DNA of 64,000 nt from Spirochaetaceae bacterium (GTDB taxonomy: Bacteria > Spirochaetota > Spirochaetia > Treponematales > Treponemataceae): NCBI GenBank assembly GCA_017416145.1, contig JAFQDD010000003.1:62001-126000 (forward strand). The letters are read 5' to 3'. This document shows positions 19,663 to 30,889 of this stretch, in pieces. Within the stretch, counting starts at the first letter, position 1. Each line of letters opens with the position of its first letter. The notes under the pieces were generated by a model. The model did not search any database, had not been told where the DNA came from, and was given only the letters and a program-made list of their open reading frames with translations. Made by a program: the position numbers and the translations under genes.

Positions 19663-20295
19663 ATGTTTAGTTATGAAATTTGTAGTAAGCAAGGTTGTCA
19701 TAAATTAGCACTTTCAAGATTCTTACCAAATGGCGAAATTGTGGCAACTGACTCCTTTTGTTTGGAACATCACCCTGATATTGAGGGTTTTAAATTTGAT
19801 TTAATAAATTATATCAAAAATCATGAGAAAATAATTGGACTTTCTGCTTACGGATTAAAATTTGAAAATTTAGATTTTTCTGAAAAAAAATTCTATGGTT
19901 GCAATCTTCAGCATTGTACATTTTCAAATATTCACACAGAAAACTTACGTTCAAGAATTTCTTCTTTTGATTTTTCAATTTTCTCTGATTGTAACTTAAT
20001 CGCGTCCAATTTACAATTTGTATCTTTAGCAGGAGCAAAGTTTTCTCACGTTTTGTTTACAAACTCAGATTTAGTCCAAAACAACTTTTGCGGCATTCAA
20101 GCTTACCAATCCTCTTTTGATGATTCAGACTTGTACAACTCACGATTTATCCGAGCGAACTTAATCGACACATCTTTTCAAAACTGTAATATTAAGCGAA
20201 CAAATTTTACAGAAATCAAAAAATCTAATGTATCTTTTAAGCTCTCCAATACACGAGAAGCCCATTTCTCTACTCCACTAAGCGAGGTAGAATAA
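19663..20295 (+). CDS. Pentapeptide-repeat protein
   Basis: 210 residues. A short N-terminal region with a Cys/His pattern (CSKQGCHKLA, CLEHH, possibly metal binding) is followed by about twelve A(D/N)LxF-type pentapeptides from roughly residue 62 to 190, for example LDFSEKKF, CNLQHCTF and ANLIDTSF, forming a right-handed quadrilateral helix. Such proteins are scaffolds or protein-binding decoys; the partner is unknown. The stop is directly followed by the ATG of the metallo-hydrolase, so the two form an operon. Confidence 0.8.
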   Translation: MFSYEICSKQGCHKLALSRFLPNGEIVATDSFCLEHHPDIEGFKFDLINYIKNHEKIIGLSAYGLKFENLDFSEKKFYGCNLQHCTFSNIHTENLRSRISSFDFSIFSDCNLIASNLQFVSLAGAKFSHVLFTNSDLVQNNFCGIQAYQSSFDDSDLYNSRFIRANLIDTSFQNCNIKRTNFTEIKKSNVSFKLSNTREAHFSTPLSEVE

Positions 20296-20877
20296 ATGAA
20301 AATCTATTTCCACTTAAACTTAGAGGGATATTCAAATTGTTATATTATCACAAATCCTGAAATAAAAGAGGCGATAATCGTCGATCCAGGAAAAATCACA
20401 AAAAAACTTATAGAACACATTGAAAATGATAATTACAATTTAGTGGCAATTTTGATAACCCATAACCACGGTAGCCATACCAACGGTTTGGAGACTTTGC
20501 GGAAAATTTACACGCCCAAAATCTACTCAGCAGATTCACAAGCGGCTGGAGCTGAAACCATTGTTTTAAAAGGTGATGGAGTTTTTAAAATTGCAGGAAT
20601 GACTGTGGGATATTTATCAGTTCCAGGACATTCAACAGATTCCATATGCTACAAAATCGGAAACGTGCTTTTTACAGGAGATACACTTTCTGCTGGAAAA
20701 ATTGGTAGTACAAACAACAACTATGCAAAAAAAACTTTGATAGCAAATGTTCAAACAAAGATTTTTTCCCAACAAGAAGGTACGATTTTGTTACCAGGTC
20801 ACGGTCCACCAACTAGTCTTGAAGCAGAAAAACTTTTTAACCTAAGTTTAGGTTTGCCAGAATTGGAAAAAGGATAA
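20296..20877 (+). CDS. Metallo-beta-lactamase-fold hydrolase with altered HxHxDH motif
   Basis: 193 residues, glyoxalase-II-like MBL fold: THNHGSHTNG at 55-64, VPGHS with His112, FTGDTL with Asp129 and LPGHGPP near 168. The canonical HxHxDH reads H56-N-H58-G-S60-H61, so the Asp that normally ligates the second metal and activates water is Ser. The remaining ligands are intact. It may bind a single metal or use a different mechanism; substrate unknown. Starts immediately after the pentapeptide gene with GAGG as SD. Confidence 0.8.
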   Translation: MKIYFHLNLEGYSNCYIITNPEIKEAIIVDPGKITKKLIEHIENDNYNLVAILITHNHGSHTNGLETLRKIYTPKIYSADSQAAGAETIVLKGDGVFKIAGMTVGYLSVPGHSTDSICYKIGNVLFTGDTLSAGKIGSTNNNYAKKTLIANVQTKIFSQQEGTILLPGHGPPTSLEAEKLFNLSLGLPELEKG

Positions 20878-20918
20878 AATAATTTTAAATCTCACTTTAT
20901 GAATTGAAGGGAAAATAG

Positions 20919-21005
20919 ATTATAGGTGAGATTTTCGAAAACTTGGATAGAACAGATTTTAATGTTCAAGATGCAATAGACTTTTTTGCTGAACTGAAAA
21001 AATAG
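20919..21005 (+). pseudogene. Possible remnant of a small coding sequence
   Basis: A 28-codon open stretch with protein-like composition ends in TAG; it contains GEIFENLDRTDFNVQDAIDF. There is no start codon in frame and a TAG immediately precedes it. It may be the tail of a lost gene. The rest of 20878-21216 holds two terminators and otherwise nothing I can identify. Confidence 0.25.
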
Positions 21006-21025
21006 GCTACATCTCCTCAAAAAAG

Positions 21026-21062
21026 AGCAGACAATACAAAACAAAGTTGTCTGCTTTTTTTA
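21026..21062 (+). terminator. Rho-independent terminator after the metallo-hydrolase
   Basis: Perfect 9-bp stem AGCAGACAA (21026-21034) / TTGTCTGCT (21047-21055), followed by a run of T on the plus strand. Confidence 0.85.
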
Positions 21063-21154
21063 TAATATTTTTTTATTCTCAAAGCCCTTTGGTCGTTCCT
21101 AAACTGGATGAACCTTGAAAGAGAAATCTTTCCAGCGAAAACCTGTATTCCCAC

Positions 21155-21190
21155 AAAAAAAAGCTACCAAGTTTTCACTCGGTAGCTTTT
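21155..21190 (-). terminator. Rho-independent terminator of glyA
   Basis: 10-bp stem AAAAGCTACC (21159-21168) / GGTAGCTTTT (21181-21190); on the minus strand the stem ends in a long U tract. Confidence 0.88.
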
Positions 21191-21216
21191 CCTTTTATAC
21201 TAAGAACGCCCTAAAA

Positions 21217-22716
21217 CTATTTTACAAATGCTTTCTTTAAGAAATCAATGTCTAGTTCTGGATACAATACAAACTTGCTTAAAAGTGCGTCTACACGTTT
21301 TTTTGCAGCTTCTTTTGTTGCATCATCTAGGTCGATTTTACCTTTTGCAGGTTTTCCTTCTTTTGTTAAACCAGGTTTTGTATTTTTTAGAACAAAGTCA
21401 ATAATAGAAGCAATTTCTTTCATTTCTTCTTTGCCCATTCCCAAAGTTGTAACAGCTGGAGTACCAACACGAATACCACTTGTCCACCATGGACCTTGAG
21501 GGTCAAATGGAAGAGTATTTCTGTTTAGTGTAACACCACATTCAAACATAGCGTTTTCAGCTTGACGACCTGTTAAACCATAAGTTGTAACATCAATAAG
21601 CATTAAGTGGTTGTCTGTTCCACCAGTTTGAAGTTTCATTCCAAGATTGATACATTCTTTTGCAAGTTCACGAGCGTTTTCTTGAACTTTGTGAGCCCAA
21701 TCTTGGTAAGCTTGAGTACGAGCTTCTTTGAAAGCAACAGCTTTTGCAGCCATTACGTGAGGAAGTGGTCCACCCAAAACTAAAGGACAACCCTTGTTTA
21801 CGCTTTCTGCGAATTCTTCTTTACAAAGAACAATAGCGCCACGAGGACCACGTAGAGTTTTGTGAGTTGTTGTTGTTACAATATCAGCCCATTCACAAGG
21901 ATTTTCTTCCCCAACAAAAACTTTACCAGCCACAAGACCTGCAAAGTGAGCCATATCAACCATTAAAACAGCTCCACATTTGTCAGCAATTTGGCGGAAA
22001 CGTTTGAAGTTAATTGCACGAGGATAAGCTGAATATCCTGCTAAAAGAATAAGAGGTTTAACTTCCATAGCTTGTTTTTCAATAGCGTCATAGTCAAGTA
22101 AACCAGTTTCTTTATCAACAGTGTATGAATAAGCGTCAAACATACGAGCAGAAACATTTTGTCTGTAACCGTGTGTTAAGTGACCGCCTGAATAATAGTC
22201 CAATCCTAAAAGACGTTGATTACCAAGTTTTGCACGTAAATCAGCCCATTGTTCATCTGTAAGATGAGAAAGATTTGTTTCTCCAATTTCTTCAAGAGAA
22301 GGCATTTCGATTTTTTTGTTAAGAATAGCCCAGTAAGCAACAACGTTTGCGTCTGCTCCAGCGTGAGGTTGAACATAAGCGTGATCAACACCGAAAAGAG
22401 CTTTTGCTTCTTCAGCAGCAGTTGATTCAACAGAGTCAACATTTTCACAACCACCATAATAGCGGTGAGCTGGATAACCTTCTGCGTATTTATCTGTTAA
22501 AAGATTTCCCATTGCAGCTTGAGTATTGATAGAACAATAGTTTTCAGAAGCAATAAGTTTTAAGTGCTTTCTTTGAGTGTCAAATTCTTTTACAACATCA
22601 GAAGCAATATCTGGTGCAACTTCTGCAACCTTTGTTAGATTTGCAACATAGGCAACCATACTTGTGTTTACTTTTTCCACAGGTGTACTTGAAAGATACT
22701 CTTGTAATGGATTCAT
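21217..22716 (-). CDS. glyA: Serine hydroxymethyltransferase, long form
   Basis: 499 residues; PLP enzyme that interconverts serine + THF and glycine + methylene-THF. PLP lysine in TTTTHKTLRGPRG, plus LIASENYCS and YPAHRYYGG. It is about 80 residues longer than the common ~420-residue enzyme: an N-terminal extension of about 35 residues and an insertion around 135-190 before DYYSGGHLTHG, similar to the long form known from Chlamydia. Controlled by the ZTP riboswitch directly upstream, which fits its role in one-carbon metabolism. SD AAGGAG. Confidence 0.96.
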   Translation of the reverse strand: MNPLQEYLSSTPVEKVNTSMVAYVANLTKVAEVAPDIASDVVKEFDTQRKHLKLIASENYCSINTQAAMGNLLTDKYAEGYPAHRYYGGCENVDSVESTAAEEAKALFGVDHAYVQPHAGADANVVAYWAILNKKIEMPSLEEIGETNLSHLTDEQWADLRAKLGNQRLLGLDYYSGGHLTHGYRQNVSARMFDAYSYTVDKETGLLDYDAIEKQAMEVKPLILLAGYSAYPRAINFKRFRQIADKCGAVLMVDMAHFAGLVAGKVFVGEENPCEWADIVTTTTHKTLRGPRGAIVLCKEEFAESVNKGCPLVLGGPLPHVMAAKAVAFKEARTQAYQDWAHKVQENARELAKECINLGMKLQTGGTDNHLMLIDVTTYGLTGRQAENAMFECGVTLNRNTLPFDPQGPWWTSGIRVGTPAVTTLGMGKEEMKEIASIIDFVLKNTKPGLTKEGKPAKGKIDLDDATKEAAKKRVDALLSKFVLYPELDIDFLKKAFVK

Positions 22717-22750
22717 AACTTTTCCATTCTCCTTAAAAATAATGATAAAA

Positions 22751-22822
22751 GCTGTCCAGGCGTGCGGCAGCCAAATTGCACTTCACAATGGTTATTTCCA
22801 TTATAAACGCCAGAAGTTTGTT
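22751..22822 (-). promoter_or_regulatory. ZTP (pfl) riboswitch in the glyA leader
   Basis: On the minus strand all core parts of the pfl/ZTP aptamer are present: P1 ACTTC (22813-22817) with GAAGT (22780-22784), internal CTGGCG next to P1, P2 ATGG/CCAT (22798-22801 / 22788-22791), and P3 GCTG/CAGC (22768-22771 / 22751-22754) enclosing CCGCACGCCTGGA. The GGCG at 22808-22811 can pair with CGCC at 22759-22762 to form the expected pseudoknot. The class senses ZMP/ZTP (folate shortage) and commonly controls folate and one-carbon genes, as here. The SD lies about 18 nt downstream, and P3 is followed by a U run, so either termination or SD access could be the output. Confidence 0.82.
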
Positions 22823-22824
22823 CT

Positions 22825-22854
22825 ATAATAACATTTTTACCCCAAAAGTTTCAA
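22825..22854 (-). promoter_or_regulatory. glyA: Promoter of glyA
   Basis: Minus strand -35 TTGAAA (22849-22854), 18-bp spacer, -10 TATTAT (22825-22830). The predicted start of transcription is immediately 5' of the riboswitch aptamer. Confidence 0.6.
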
Positions 22855-22894
22855 TACTGTTATACACTTCTTAATATTTTGGAGCAACCTAATT

Positions 22895-22970
22895 TCCCAG
22901 TGATTCCTGCTATTCGGGGTTTCAAACCTTCGGTTCGGCTTCGCCGCCCCTACTATCAGGGCTAAGCTTA
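22895..22970. repeat. GC-rich hairpin-forming intergenic segment
   Basis: Much richer in G and C than its surroundings. It contains CGGCTTCGCCG, AACCTTCGGTT and two related parts, CCCTGATAGTAGGGG and CCCCGAATAGCAGGAA (minus strand). Resembles a dispersed palindromic repeat; it may also act as terminator for tgt. Confidence 0.45.
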
Positions 22971-22974
22971 TAGA

Positions 22975-25186
<2,212 letters not shown>

Positions 25187-25190
<4 letters not shown>

Positions 25191-26323
25191 TTTTTTCGTA
25201 ATTTAAAATATAAAATTGTTCCACCAAATCCCATCAAAGCATTTGGAGCCCACATTACGCCAAAAGCAAAGCGGCCTTGTCGTTGTCCCCAAGTTTGTCC
25301 CAAAATCATAATTGCCCAATACAATACACAAACCACAATTCCAATAATCAAGCCCACAGTTTGTCCATTTTTTTTACCAAAAAGAAGAGCCACAGGCATA
25401 GCTAAAAATGCAAAGAACAAAGAACCAAATGGCAAGGAAAATTTTTTGTGCAATTCCATCTCATAATAATTTAGCATTATCATACTGATTACTGAGGATT
25501 CTTGCATTTTTTCAAATTCTGCCTTCAAATCCACAAATGTCATTTCACGGGGATTGAGATATCCTGAAGAAGTATCAATTGATGATTCAAAAATGTTCAT
25601 AATTGCAGAATCAGAAATCATATAATCATAGTTATCATAATTTTTATTATCAAAAAATACAACGGAAGGATTTTCCATTTCTAATTGCATAATTACTGCC
25701 GGATCTTCTGGAGCTATAATATCCGTTTCTCCAGCCACTACAATCCGCTCTTCTCCAGACTCATCAAAATCAAAAAGCACCAAGTCAGAAACTGTTGTAT
25801 CATTTACACTTCCAATTACTAAAGTCGAGTTTTTAGTGCGTTTTACAGAGTTTGATTCTAGTTGAACAGCTGGATTTGTAACCATAATTTGGCGAGTTAA
25901 TTCATTGTATTTTAGATTGCCTAAAGGAAGGAAATAATCGTTTACCACAAATGAAACAACGGAAATTCCCAAAGATAGAATAATTACAGGCAAAAAAATT
26001 GCAAAATAATTATGACCAGTCGAACGTAAGACCAAAATCTCGTTATCTGAAACAAAGCGACCTAAGCACATCAAAAATCCAACCAAAGTAGCAAAAGGAG
26101 CGGATGTAGCCACAACACTTGGAAGCGAATACCAAATCAAGCGAATTACGTCTTTCAAAGGTACTCGCTGTTTCAAAAGTTCTTCGATTGTTAAAAGAAT
26201 CTGATTAACAAAAAATACTGCGAAAAAAAACAAAAATGCGATAGAAAAATATATAAATAATTCCCGAGTCAAATATTTATAAATCACATGCGACGTTGGT
26301 AATGCCTTATTTTTCTTCCACAT
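25187..26323 (-). CDS. lptF: LptF/LptG family permease (YjgP/YjgQ), first of a pair
   Basis: 378 residues, same topology: N-terminal helices, a periplasmic domain of about 140 residues, and C-terminal helices with GKKNGQTVGLIIG typical of the family. The ATG at 26323 is preferred to the in-frame TTG at 26329 because AGGA is 6 nt before the ATG. First gene of the lptF-lptG-tgt run; a tandem AT-rich repeat separates it from dut. Confidence 0.82.
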
Positions 26324-26330
26324 TTTCAAT

Positions 26331-26378
26331 CCTAATTCTTAATTCTTAATTCATAATTCTTAATTCTTAATTCTTAAT
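26331..26378. repeat. Tandem AATTCTT-type heptad repeat
   Basis: About six copies of a 7-bp unit (AATTCTT, one variant AATTCAT) fill the gap between dut and lptF and overlap the dut stop codon. The same motif recurs at 61911-61943 and, inverted, at 63076-63107. Confidence 0.8.
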
Positions 26379-26844
26379 TTTTTCCTGTTGAGCCAAAGCC
26401 CCCTTCCCCACGACTTGTAGAAGAAAGCTCATTTACAACAATAAATTTTCCTTGAGTTACTGGAGCGATTACAGCCTGTGCAATTCTATCTCCATTATTA
26501 ACGATAAAATCATCTTTGCCAAGATTTATCAAAATGATTTTTACTTCTCCACGATAATCTGAATCAATAGTTCCCGGTGTATTTAACACAGTGATTCCAC
26601 TTTTTGCAGCAAGGCCTGAGCGAGGTCGAATCTGCATTTCATAGCCTAGGGGGATTTCAAATTTTAATCCAGTTGGAATCATTGCACGTTCAAAAGGCTT
26701 GATTGTTACACTTTCTTCCAAAAAAGCTCTAATGTCAGCTCCAGCACTTCCAATGGTTTCGTAACTTGGAACAACAGCACCATTTTCTGAAAGGCACTTA
26801 ATATCAATTTGATTTACGGGAATTTTATCATTTATTAAACTCAT
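26374..26844 (-). CDS. dut: Deoxyuridine 5'-triphosphate nucleotidohydrolase (dUTPase)
   Basis: 156 residues; hydrolyses dUTP to dUMP and PPi. All five motifs of trimeric dUTPases are present: [35 protein letters not shown] and the C-terminal [10 protein letters not shown]. The ATG at 26844 is preferred over an in-frame TTG at 26850 because AAGGA is 8 nt away from the ATG but only 2 nt from the TTG. It overlaps the 3' end of the peptidase gene by 17 bp. Confidence 0.94.
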   Translation of the reverse strand: MSLINDKIPVNQIDIKCLSENGAVVPSYETIGSAGADIRAFLEESVTIKPFERAMIPTGLKFEIPLGYEMQIRPRSGLAAKSGITVLNTPGTIDSDYRGEVKIILINLGKDDFIVNNGDRIAQAVIAPVTQGKFIVVNELSSTSRGEGGFGSTGKN

Positions 26845-28099
26845 TTTCAATTTCCTTTTTTGTTAATTTATTGATTTTTGGTCCGTAAAAAACCAAGGCT
26901 TTATTTTCTAAATCTAACAACTTTGGCAAAACCGCCAAAATATCACTTTTTGTAATTGAGCGAATTTGATTTACCGTTTCTTCAATTGTTTCCATTTCAA
27001 AATCAAAAGAATACAAACGATAAAGACGTTTCATCCGATTTTCCACATCCTCTGAGGTAATTATTTCCTCGCCACAAAGATGCTCTTTTGCAGCCTGTAA
27101 TTCTTCTTCTGAAATCCCTTTTTCAAGCAAAAGTTTGATTTCATTTTTTAGAGCCTTGGTTAAATCTAAAATATCTTTTTTGTTGCAAGAAGAGTACGCT
27201 CCCCAAAATCCACAATCTGCATAAAAATTAAAAAAACTGTATACATTATAACAAAATCCACAATTTTCACGCAAACTTTGAAACAACCTAGAACTCATTG
27301 TGTCACCAATCAAAGCGTTTAAGATTGCGAAGGAAAAATACTCTTTTTTTGTGGCAGGAGTTTTTACAGGAAAAAGCAGCAAAATCTGTTCTTGCTGAAA
27401 ATCTGAAATTGCGTAATGAAAACCTTTTTCCCAAACTGGCACTTTTTCAAATTGATGAAAAACTTTTGCTTCTTTTCTAGTTGGATTTCCCTGAATTTTT
27501 GAACTGATTAAATCTTCAGAGAAATTTCCTGCAACTGTAATTAAAAGCTCTCCTTCTGCAAAATATTTTGTATACCAATTTTTCAAATCTGCGGCTGTAA
27601 GATTTTTTACAGATTCAGTTGTTCCACAAATATTTTTGGAAATCGGATTTTTTGGGAAAATGCAATCTATTACAGTGTCTAAACAAGCTTCTTCTGGGTC
27701 GTCTTCTGCAGAAATTATTTCGCTTTCTATAACGCTTCTTTCTTTGTTTACGTCTTTTTCCAAAAACAAAGCGTTTTGGCTCATATCCGTAAGGATTTCC
27801 AAAGCAAATTCTGCGTATTGGGAAGGAACCACACAATGAAGGCAAACTAGTTCCCGTTCTGTAAAAGCGTTTACGTAGCCTCCGATTCTGTCAAAACTAC
27901 AAGCAATTTCGTAAGCAGTGCGAGTTGGAGTGCCTTTGAAAATCATATGTTCTACAAAATGAGTGATTCCAGATTGATTTTCGGCTTCGTATCGGGAGCC
28001 AACAGAAAACCAAAAACCGATTGCAACGGTTTTAGAAGTTGCAATCGGTTCTGTTATGAGAACAGTATTGTTTTTTAAGATTTGTTTCTTAATTGACAA
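26828..28099 (-). CDS. M16 (pitrilysin) family zinc peptidase
   Basis: 423 residues, two M16 halves. The inverted zinc motif HFVEH (HxxEH) near 46-50 with downstream Glu in ERSVIESEI marks the active half; the C-terminal half is inactive-type. Homologous processing peptidases follow pnp in many bacteria. The start is TTG, directly after the TAA of pnp, with GAGG 11 nt upstream; no ATG precedes the zinc motif. Probably translated from the rpsO-pnp transcript. Confidence 0.9.
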   Translation of the reverse strand: MSIKKQILKNNTVLITEPIATSKTVAIGFWFSVGSRYEAENQSGITHFVEHMIFKGTPTRTAYEIACSFDRIGGYVNAFTERELVCLHCVVPSQYAEFALEILTDMSQNALFLEKDVNKERSVIESEIISAEDDPEEACLDTVIDCIFPKNPISKNICGTTESVKNLTAADLKNWYTKYFAEGELLITVAGNFSEDLISSKIQGNPTRKEAKVFHQFEKVPVWEKGFHYAISDFQQEQILLLFPVKTPATKKEYFSFAILNALIGDTMSSRLFQSLRENCGFCYNVYSFFNFYADCGFWGAYSSCNKKDILDLTKALKNEIKLLLEKGISEEELQAAKEHLCGEEIITSEDVENRMKRLYRLYSFDFEMETIEETVNQIRSITKSDILAVLPKLLDLENKALVFYGPKINKLTKKEIENEFNK

Positions 28100-30196
28100 T
28101 TATTTTTGTGCCTCTAATGCATCAACATAAGAAAGATTTAGGCGTCCCATTCTGTCGATTTCTAAAAGTTTTACAGGAATTTGTTGTCCTTCTTTTACAA
28201 CATCTGTAACTTTTTCTACACGTGTGCGAGAAAGTTTAGAAATATGACATAGACCTTCTTTTCCAGGAAGGATTTCAATAAATGCACCAAAATCCATAAT
28301 GCGTTTAACTGTACCATTGTAAATTGTTCCAACTTCTGGATCTTCCACAATTCCTTTAATAGCAAGTTTTGCATCATCTGTTGATTTTCCGTTTTTACCG
28401 TAAATTGTTACAGTTCCGTCATCATCTGTGTTGATTGTAACATTGTATTGTGCACAAAGAGCTTTTACAGTTTTTCCACCAGGACCAATTAAAGCACCAA
28501 TTTTGTCTACAGGGATTTTCATTGTTTCAATTTTTGGTGCGTATTGGCTTACTTTTTCAGCTGGTTTATCAATTGTTTGGTTCATAATGCCAAGAATGTG
28601 TAAACGTCCACGTTTAGCTTGATCCAAAGCCTTTGTCATAATTTCTGTTGTAACACCAGCAATCTTAATATCCATTTGGAAACCTGTGATACCGTCTACA
28701 GTACCAGCAACTTTGAAGTCCATATCACCTAAGTGATCTTCTTCTCCAAGGATATCTGAAAGGATTGCGTATTTTTCGTAGTTATCACCTTCTGTGATAA
28801 GTCCCATTGCAATACCTGCAACTGGTTTTTTCATTGGAACACCAGCAGCTAACATACAAAGAGTTCCACCACAAACAGAAGCCATAGAAGAAGAACCGTT
28901 AGATTCCATGATTTCTGATACAACACGAATTGTGTATGGGAATTCTTCTCTGCTTGGAACCATTGGTTCTAGAGAACGACGAGCTAGGTTTCCGTGTCCG
29001 ATTTCACGACGACCTGTTCCAAGGCGACCAACTTCACCAACTGAGTATGGAGGGAAGTTATAGTGAAGGATAAAGTGTTCTCTTCTGTCGCCGTCAATAT
29101 CGTCATAAACTTGTTCATCTAAAGTTGTTCCAAGAGTTGCAACTGCTAGAGATTGTGTTTCACCACGAGTAAAAATTGCAGAACCGTGTGGACGAGGTAG
29201 AACATCAATTTCACAAGAAATTGGACGAATATCTTCTAGTCCACGACCGTCAACACGTTGACCTCTTTCTAGGATACCTGTACGTAGGATTTTGTATTCC
29301 ATATCGTCGAACAAAGCATTGAAAAGTTTTTTCTGCATATCATCTTCAAGTTGTTCTGCATATTTTGCAGCAATATCAGCTTTAACTTTTGCAATTCCGT
29401 CGTGACGAGCGAATTTTGTTTTTTCATAACAAGCTACTTGAAGAAGTGGCATAGCTTCAGCTTCAATAGCTTCTTTGTTTTCTAGAGTTACTGAAGAAGG
29501 AGCTAAAGGTAGTTTTTCTTTTCCAGCAAGAGCTTTTAGTTCATTTTGAAGTTTACACATTTCACGAATAAATTCTTCAGCCTTTGCTAGAGCACCAAGC
29601 ATAAGTTCTTCTGAAACTTCGTTTGCACCACCTTCAACCATTGTAAAACCGTCAGCAGTTCCAGCAACAACGATTTCCAAATCACCTTTTTCAATTTGTT
29701 CGTAAGTTGGATTTAGAACGTATTCCCCATCAACATAACCAACACGAACAGCTGCAACTGGTCCGTTAAATGGGATGTCAGAAATTGTAACAGCTGCAGA
29801 AGCTGCAATAACTGCTAGAATATCAGGTGGATTTACTTGATCTGATGAAATACATGTTGGAACGATTTGGATTTCGCGACCAAATGCAACATCAAATAAT
29901 GGACGCATAGGACGGTCAATAAGACGAGAAACTAAGATTTCTTTATCCTTTGGGCGACCTTCTCTTTTGATAAATCCTCCAGGAATTTTTCCTGCTGCAT
30001 AATATTTTTCGTTGTAGTCAACAGTTACAGGAACAAAGTCTAATCCTTCTTGAGCCGTTCCAGAAGCACAAGCTGTTGCAATAACAGCTGATCCACCAAA
30101 TTGAGCATAAACTGCACCGTTTGCTTGTTTTGCTAGACGACCTGTTTCAAGAATAAGTTCTTCGTCGCCAATTTTGTAGGTAACTCTTTGTACCAT
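28100..30196 (-). CDS. pnp: Polyribonucleotide nucleotidyltransferase
   Basis: 698 residues; phosphorolytic 3'-5' exoribonuclease and degradosome component. Two RNase PH-like domains, then KH (IPVDKIGALIGPGGKTVKAL) and S1 (GTVKRIMDFGAFIEI) domains. The ATG at 30196 is chosen because AAGGA is 7 nt upstream; an in-frame GTG at 30214 would put that SD inside the gene. A long structured leader precedes it, suggesting autoregulation by RNA processing as known for E. coli pnp. Confidence 0.97.
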   Translation of the reverse strand: MVQRVTYKIGDEELILETGRLAKQANGAVYAQFGGSAVIATACASGTAQEGLDFVPVTVDYNEKYYAAGKIPGGFIKREGRPKDKEILVSRLIDRPMRPLFDVAFGREIQIVPTCISSDQVNPPDILAVIAASAAVTISDIPFNGPVAAVRVGYVDGEYVLNPTYEQIEKGDLEIVVAGTADGFTMVEGGANEVSEELMLGALAKAEEFIREMCKLQNELKALAGKEKLPLAPSSVTLENKEAIEAEAMPLLQVACYEKTKFARHDGIAKVKADIAAKYAEQLEDDMQKKLFNALFDDMEYKILRTGILERGQRVDGRGLEDIRPISCEIDVLPRPHGSAIFTRGETQSLAVATLGTTLDEQVYDDIDGDRREHFILHYNFPPYSVGEVGRLGTGRREIGHGNLARRSLEPMVPSREEFPYTIRVVSEIMESNGSSSMASVCGGTLCMLAAGVPMKKPVAGIAMGLITEGDNYEKYAILSDILGEEDHLGDMDFKVAGTVDGITGFQMDIKIAGVTTEIMTKALDQAKRGRLHILGIMNQTIDKPAEKVSQYAPKIETMKIPVDKIGALIGPGGKTVKALCAQYNVTINTDDDGTVTIYGKNGKSTDDAKLAIKGIVEDPEVGTIYNGTVKRIMDFGAFIEILPGKEGLCHISKLSRTRVEKVTDVVKEGQQIPVKLLEIDRMGRLNLSYVDALEAQK

Positions 30197-30202
30197 TTGT
30201 AA

Positions 30203-30321
30203 ATCCTTTTCCACAAAAGTGGAGATTCACTGCACTGTGACAGAATTTATTGGAAAACTCTTTTGCAAAAGCCTTCTAACAAATTCTGTTCACAGAAAAA
30301 TCTGTGTATCTACAATGCAGT
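30203..30321 (-). promoter_or_regulatory. Multi-hairpin pnp mRNA leader
   Basis: Four nested or adjacent stems: outer ACTGCACTGT (30229-30238) with ACAATGCAGT (30312-30321); inside it ACAGAATTT (30240-30248) with AAATTCTGT (30281-30289), extended by CTTTTGCAAAAG; CACAGA/TCTGTG (30291-30306); and CCAC/GTGG (30211-30222) just before the SD. The layout is a three-way junction. A double-stranded RNase substrate is likely by analogy with other pnp leaders. Confidence 0.6.
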
Positions 30322-30339
30322 AAATAAAATTGATATTAA

Positions 30340-30364
30340 GATGTTTAGTTTATATAAACCAAAC
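30340..30364. repeat. Inverted repeat between rpsO terminator and pnp leader
   Basis: TGTTTAGTTTA followed by TATAAACCAAACA is a near-perfect palindrome with one mismatch. It could be an operator or part of the pnp promoter; no assignment is possible. Confidence 0.4.
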
Positions 30365-30408
30365 AAAACATTTGGGTAAAAGTTATACATCACCCAGAAA
30401 TTTCAAAC

Positions 30409-30454
30409 TAAAAAAAAACTGAAAACCTACAAAAAACCGTAAGTTTCCAGTTTT
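30409..30454 (-). terminator. Rho-independent terminator of rpsO
   Basis: 16-bp stem between 30415-30430 and 30439-30454 (two G-U pairs), followed on the minus strand by a long U tract. It separates rpsO from pnp. Confidence 0.88.
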
Positions 30455-30465
30455 TGTTGAACAAC

Positions 30466-30735
30466 TTATTTACGTAGTCCTAATTCTTTGATTAGAGCAC
30501 GATATAGTTCAAGATCTTTGCGTTGTAGGTATTTTAGAAGGCTTCTTCTTTGTCCTACTAATTTTGTTAAAGCTCTTTTTGCACCTGCGTCTTTAGGGAA
30601 CATTTTGCAGTGTGCTGTAAGTTGTTTAATACGTTCTGTAGTGATAGCTACTTGAACTTTTGTATTACCTGTGTCTTTGTCGTTTGCTCCGAATTGTGCA
30701 ACAACAGAAGCTGTTTTTTCTTTTGTAAGTGCCAT
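30466..30735 (-). CDS. rpsO: 30S ribosomal protein S15
   Basis: 89 residues, normal length. KDTGNTKVQVA, LTAHCKMFPKD and GQRRSLLKYLQRKD are typical S15 16S-rRNA-binding segments. SD TAGGAG. The 5' leader carries copy 1 of the three-hairpin element, which could in principle be an S15 autoregulatory site, although the second copy before ribF argues for a dispersed element. Confidence 0.97.
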   Translation of the reverse strand: MALTKEKTASVVAQFGANDKDTGNTKVQVAITTERIKQLTAHCKMFPKDAGAKRALTKLVGQRRSLLKYLQRKDLELYRALIKELGLRK

Positions 30736-30755
30736 TACTTACTCCTATGAAAAGA

Positions 30756-30880
30756 TCAATTTCCGAGTTGTCTTTGAACGCTATTTCGCAACGAAGAGAG
30801 AAATAGCATGGAATAACAAAGTTTGCAACGCAAACTTTAGAGATAGACACTTCGACGCTATTTTAGGAGAAGTGTTTATC
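30756..30880 (-). repeat. Three-hairpin element, copy 1 (rpsO leader)
   Basis: About 125 bp. H1 GCTATTTC (30780-30787)/GAAATAGC (30800-30807); H2 AAAGTTTGC (30818-30826)/GCAAACTTT (30830-30838), 3-nt loop; H3 GATAGACACTTC (30842-30853)/GAAGTGTTTATC (30869-30880). Homologous along its length to 31757-31880. Confidence 0.8.
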
Positions 30881-30889
30881 TTTTACTCC

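Noticed and set aside
22717-22830. Glycine riboswitch upstream of glyA
   Set aside because: The tandem glycine aptamer motifs are absent, whereas all parts of the ZTP aptamer are present.
26331-26378. Tandem repeat as a CRISPR array
   Set aside because: Units are 7 bp with no spacers and no cas genes are near.
30665-30850. Open frame of 61 codons across the rpsO leader
   Set aside because: It lies in the three-hairpin element and overlaps rpsO in another frame; composition is not protein-like.
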